Assembly: GCA_016218465.1 (NCBI GenBank)
Contig: JACREA010000123.1
Coordinates: 1 to 7,554 of the forward strand
DNA: 7,554 nucleotides
Direction of reading: 5' to 3'
Origin: Nitrosomonadales bacterium
GTDB taxonomy: Bacteria > Pseudomonadota > Gammaproteobacteria > Burkholderiales > Gallionellaceae
Numbering within the stretch: the first letter of the stretch is position 1; each line of letters opens with the position of its first letter. The notes below the pieces were generated by a model, which was not told the DNA's origin, ran no database searches, and worked only from the letters and a program-made list of their open reading frames with translations. A program made the position numbers and the translations under genes. Positions 6,517-7,554 of the stretch are shown here, piece by piece.

Positions 6517-7554
6517 CTAGCGCTGGATATCCGGTTTTTCCGCAGGGGCGGCGGAATCGCTGATGGAATGCCGGCTTTCTTCATGCGCCGTCGATCCGAA
6601 AAACTTTGCAGCGATAACCAGCAGCAGGACAATCGCCGCTGCGGCGATCCCCCAGACCAGTTTACCGCCAGGCGATTTGGCCGGAACAGCAACCGCTTCC
6701 TGGCTCGCCACAGCAGTTTTGCCTTGCTTGTCGAGTTCGATTTCCTGTGGGTTCCAGAAAGCCTTATAGGCGTTAAAGGGTTCCTTCTTGCCTTTGAGCG
6801 TTACTTGCTTGACGAAACGGCAGTAGATCTCAGATTTGTCAGACAGGGCATTGTAGGTGTCTTCGGACAAGAGGATTCCTCCGCCATCGGCGGCAGATTC
6901 GAAGCGGGACGCCGTGTTCACAACATCGCCGGCAATATCGTGCTCCTCGACCACGCACTTGCCGGAATGCATGCCAATCCGCATAAAAACCGGAAACCTG
7001 AATATCTTCGACATGTTGAGAGCATCCATGCCCTTCTGAATACGGACTGCGGTTCGCACTGCATCGAGTGCATTTTCGAAATAGGACAGCGTGCCGTCGC
7101 CGATGGACTTGACGAAAATCCCGTTGTTATCCTTGATTGCAGGCATGACGATGTCGTTCTGGTGCTTGATCAGCATGCGGCTGACCAGGTCGCCCTCATT
7201 TTCTGCGATTGTCGTCGACCCCTTGAGGTCGGTAAACATGACTGTTATAAATTTGGTGAACTTGTCGGCGAAGAGCGCATCGAGCTTCGCGCGTTCTTCG
7301 AGGAACTTGTCCAGGCTGACATCCTCAGCTTTGACTTCTTCCGAGCCGCTTTTCACCGCTGAAGTAACAACGGTTTTTTCAATCGTTTGCGGCGAGCCCT
7401 TCGCAGTCACTACTGTTTTTTCGGCAACTTGACGTGAGCCGCTCGCTGTTACGACTGTTTTCTCATCGGCCTGCATTGCCTCACCCTGCGGGGATGCGTC
7501 CATCGAAAGGCAGCGCTTGAGATCTTCGGCAAATTCACTTGCGTGCGCGTATCG
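6517..7554 (-). CDS. Adenylyl cyclase (class III), probable C-terminal part of a Ser/Thr kinase-cyclase fusion, 5'-truncated
   Basis: Predicted to make cAMP from ATP in the cytoplasm. The frame stays open to the window edge, so 345 residues are visible. An in-frame ATG exists at 7503, but it has no ribosome site and the 17 residues before it, RYAHASEFAEDLKRCLS, resemble the end of a Hanks-type kinase domain (subdomain XI Arg and the following helix). I therefore read the start as off-window. Numbering from the Met at 7503: three EKTVVT repeats (14-47), a short helical lead-in (63-85), then the cyclase domain (about 86-250). Metal-binding Asp92 (FTDLKGST) and Asp136 (GDG), adenine-selecting Lys132 and Asp189, and transition-state Asn196 and Arg200 are all present, which points to ATP and not GTP. 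One transmembrane helix (about 283-302) and a 26-residue polar tail end the protein. It stops 10 bases before bcsA. The cyclase call is firm; the kinase part rests on one short motif. Confidence 0.88.
   Translation of the reverse strand, partial: RYAHASEFAEDLKRCLSMDASPQGEAMQADEKTVVTASGSRQVAEKTVVTAKGSPQTIEKTVVTSAVKSGSEEVKAEDVSLDKFLEERAKLDALFADKFTKFITVMFTDLKGSTTIAENEGDLVSRMLIKHQNDIVMPAIKDNNGIFVKSIGDGTLSYFENALDAVRTAVRIQKGMDALNMSKIFRFPVFMRIGMHSGKCVVEEHDIAGDVVNTASRFESAADGGGILLSEDTYNALSDKSEIYCRFVKQVTLKGKKEPFNAYKAFWNPQEIELDKQGKTAVASQEAVAVPAKSPGGKLVWGIAAAAIVLLLVIAAKFFGSTAHEESRHSISDSAAPAEKPDIQR
7363..7464 (-). repeat. Three EKTVVT repeats with a 14-residue (42-bp) period in the kinase-cyclase protein
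   Basis: The units lie at 7447-7464, 7405-7422 and 7363-7380. The spacers between them are also alike (ASGSRQVA and AKGSPQTI). The hexapeptide is identical in all three, while the codons differ: both valine codons differ in every copy. Selection therefore acts on the peptide. Threonine-rich repeats between a kinase and its effector domain could be autophosphorylation sites or docking sites for FHA domains, which is inference. Confidence 0.8.

Noticed and set aside
6507..6692. N-terminal extension of BcsA up to an ATG at 6692
   Set aside because: It lies wholly over the end of the cyclase gene, including its membrane helix and tail, and its translation is Arg/Ser/Pro-rich with no family resemblance. 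The ATG at 6506 leads directly into a typical BcsA N-terminus.
6490..7362. 290-residue plus-strand open frame
   Set aside because: It is antisense to the cyclase gene, whose catalytic motifs are unmistakable. The translation has no recognisable domain.
7501..7503. ATG at 7503 as the true start of the cyclase protein
   Set aside because: There is no ribosome site, the frame remains open upstream, and the upstream residues look like a kinase C-terminus. It cannot be fully excluded without the flanking sequence.

Overview
The window holds four protein genes in two convergent groups. On the plus strand, the 3' part of an ABC-F ATPase gene (uup) runs in from the left edge and stops at 1530. On the minus strand, reading from the right edge leftwards, there is a three-gene cluster in operon-like spacing: a class III adenylyl cyclase gene that is open to the right edge and probably the C-terminal part of a Ser/Thr kinase-cyclase fusion, then bcsA (cellulose synthase catalytic subunit), then bcsB (cellulose synthase membrane-anchored periplasmic subunit). 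The 118 bp between the two convergent stop codons carry a perfect 12-bp hairpin. I see no RNA genes, insertion sequences, CRISPR arrays or attachment sites, and no gene-free stretch over 300 bp.

The protein families (Uup, BcsA/BcsB, Hanks-type kinase with cyclase) and the moderate to high GC content fit a Gram-negative proteobacterium. A betaproteobacterium, perhaps of the Nitrosomonadales, is my best guess, but this is an impression from protein style and not a demonstrated placement.

The cluster couples second-messenger signalling to exopolysaccharide synthesis. BcsA should polymerise UDP-glucose and extrude the glucan, with BcsB guiding it through the periplasm. BcsA activity is classically switched on by c-di-GMP binding to a C-terminal PilZ domain. 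Here BcsA carries two complete copies of the last transmembrane helix plus PilZ domain, aligned without a gap at a constant offset of 193 residues, and both keep the c-di-GMP binding motifs. The gene just upstream encodes a cyclase with all the residues expected for ATP as substrate. It is preceded by three EKTVVT repeats and by a sequence that looks like the end of a Ser/Thr kinase domain. A possible reading is that kinase signalling, cAMP and c-di-GMP all converge on one cellulose synthase, but only the gene order and motifs are seen. No bcsC, bcsZ, bcsD or bcsQ is present on the left side, where uup follows directly; anything to the right of the window cannot be seen.
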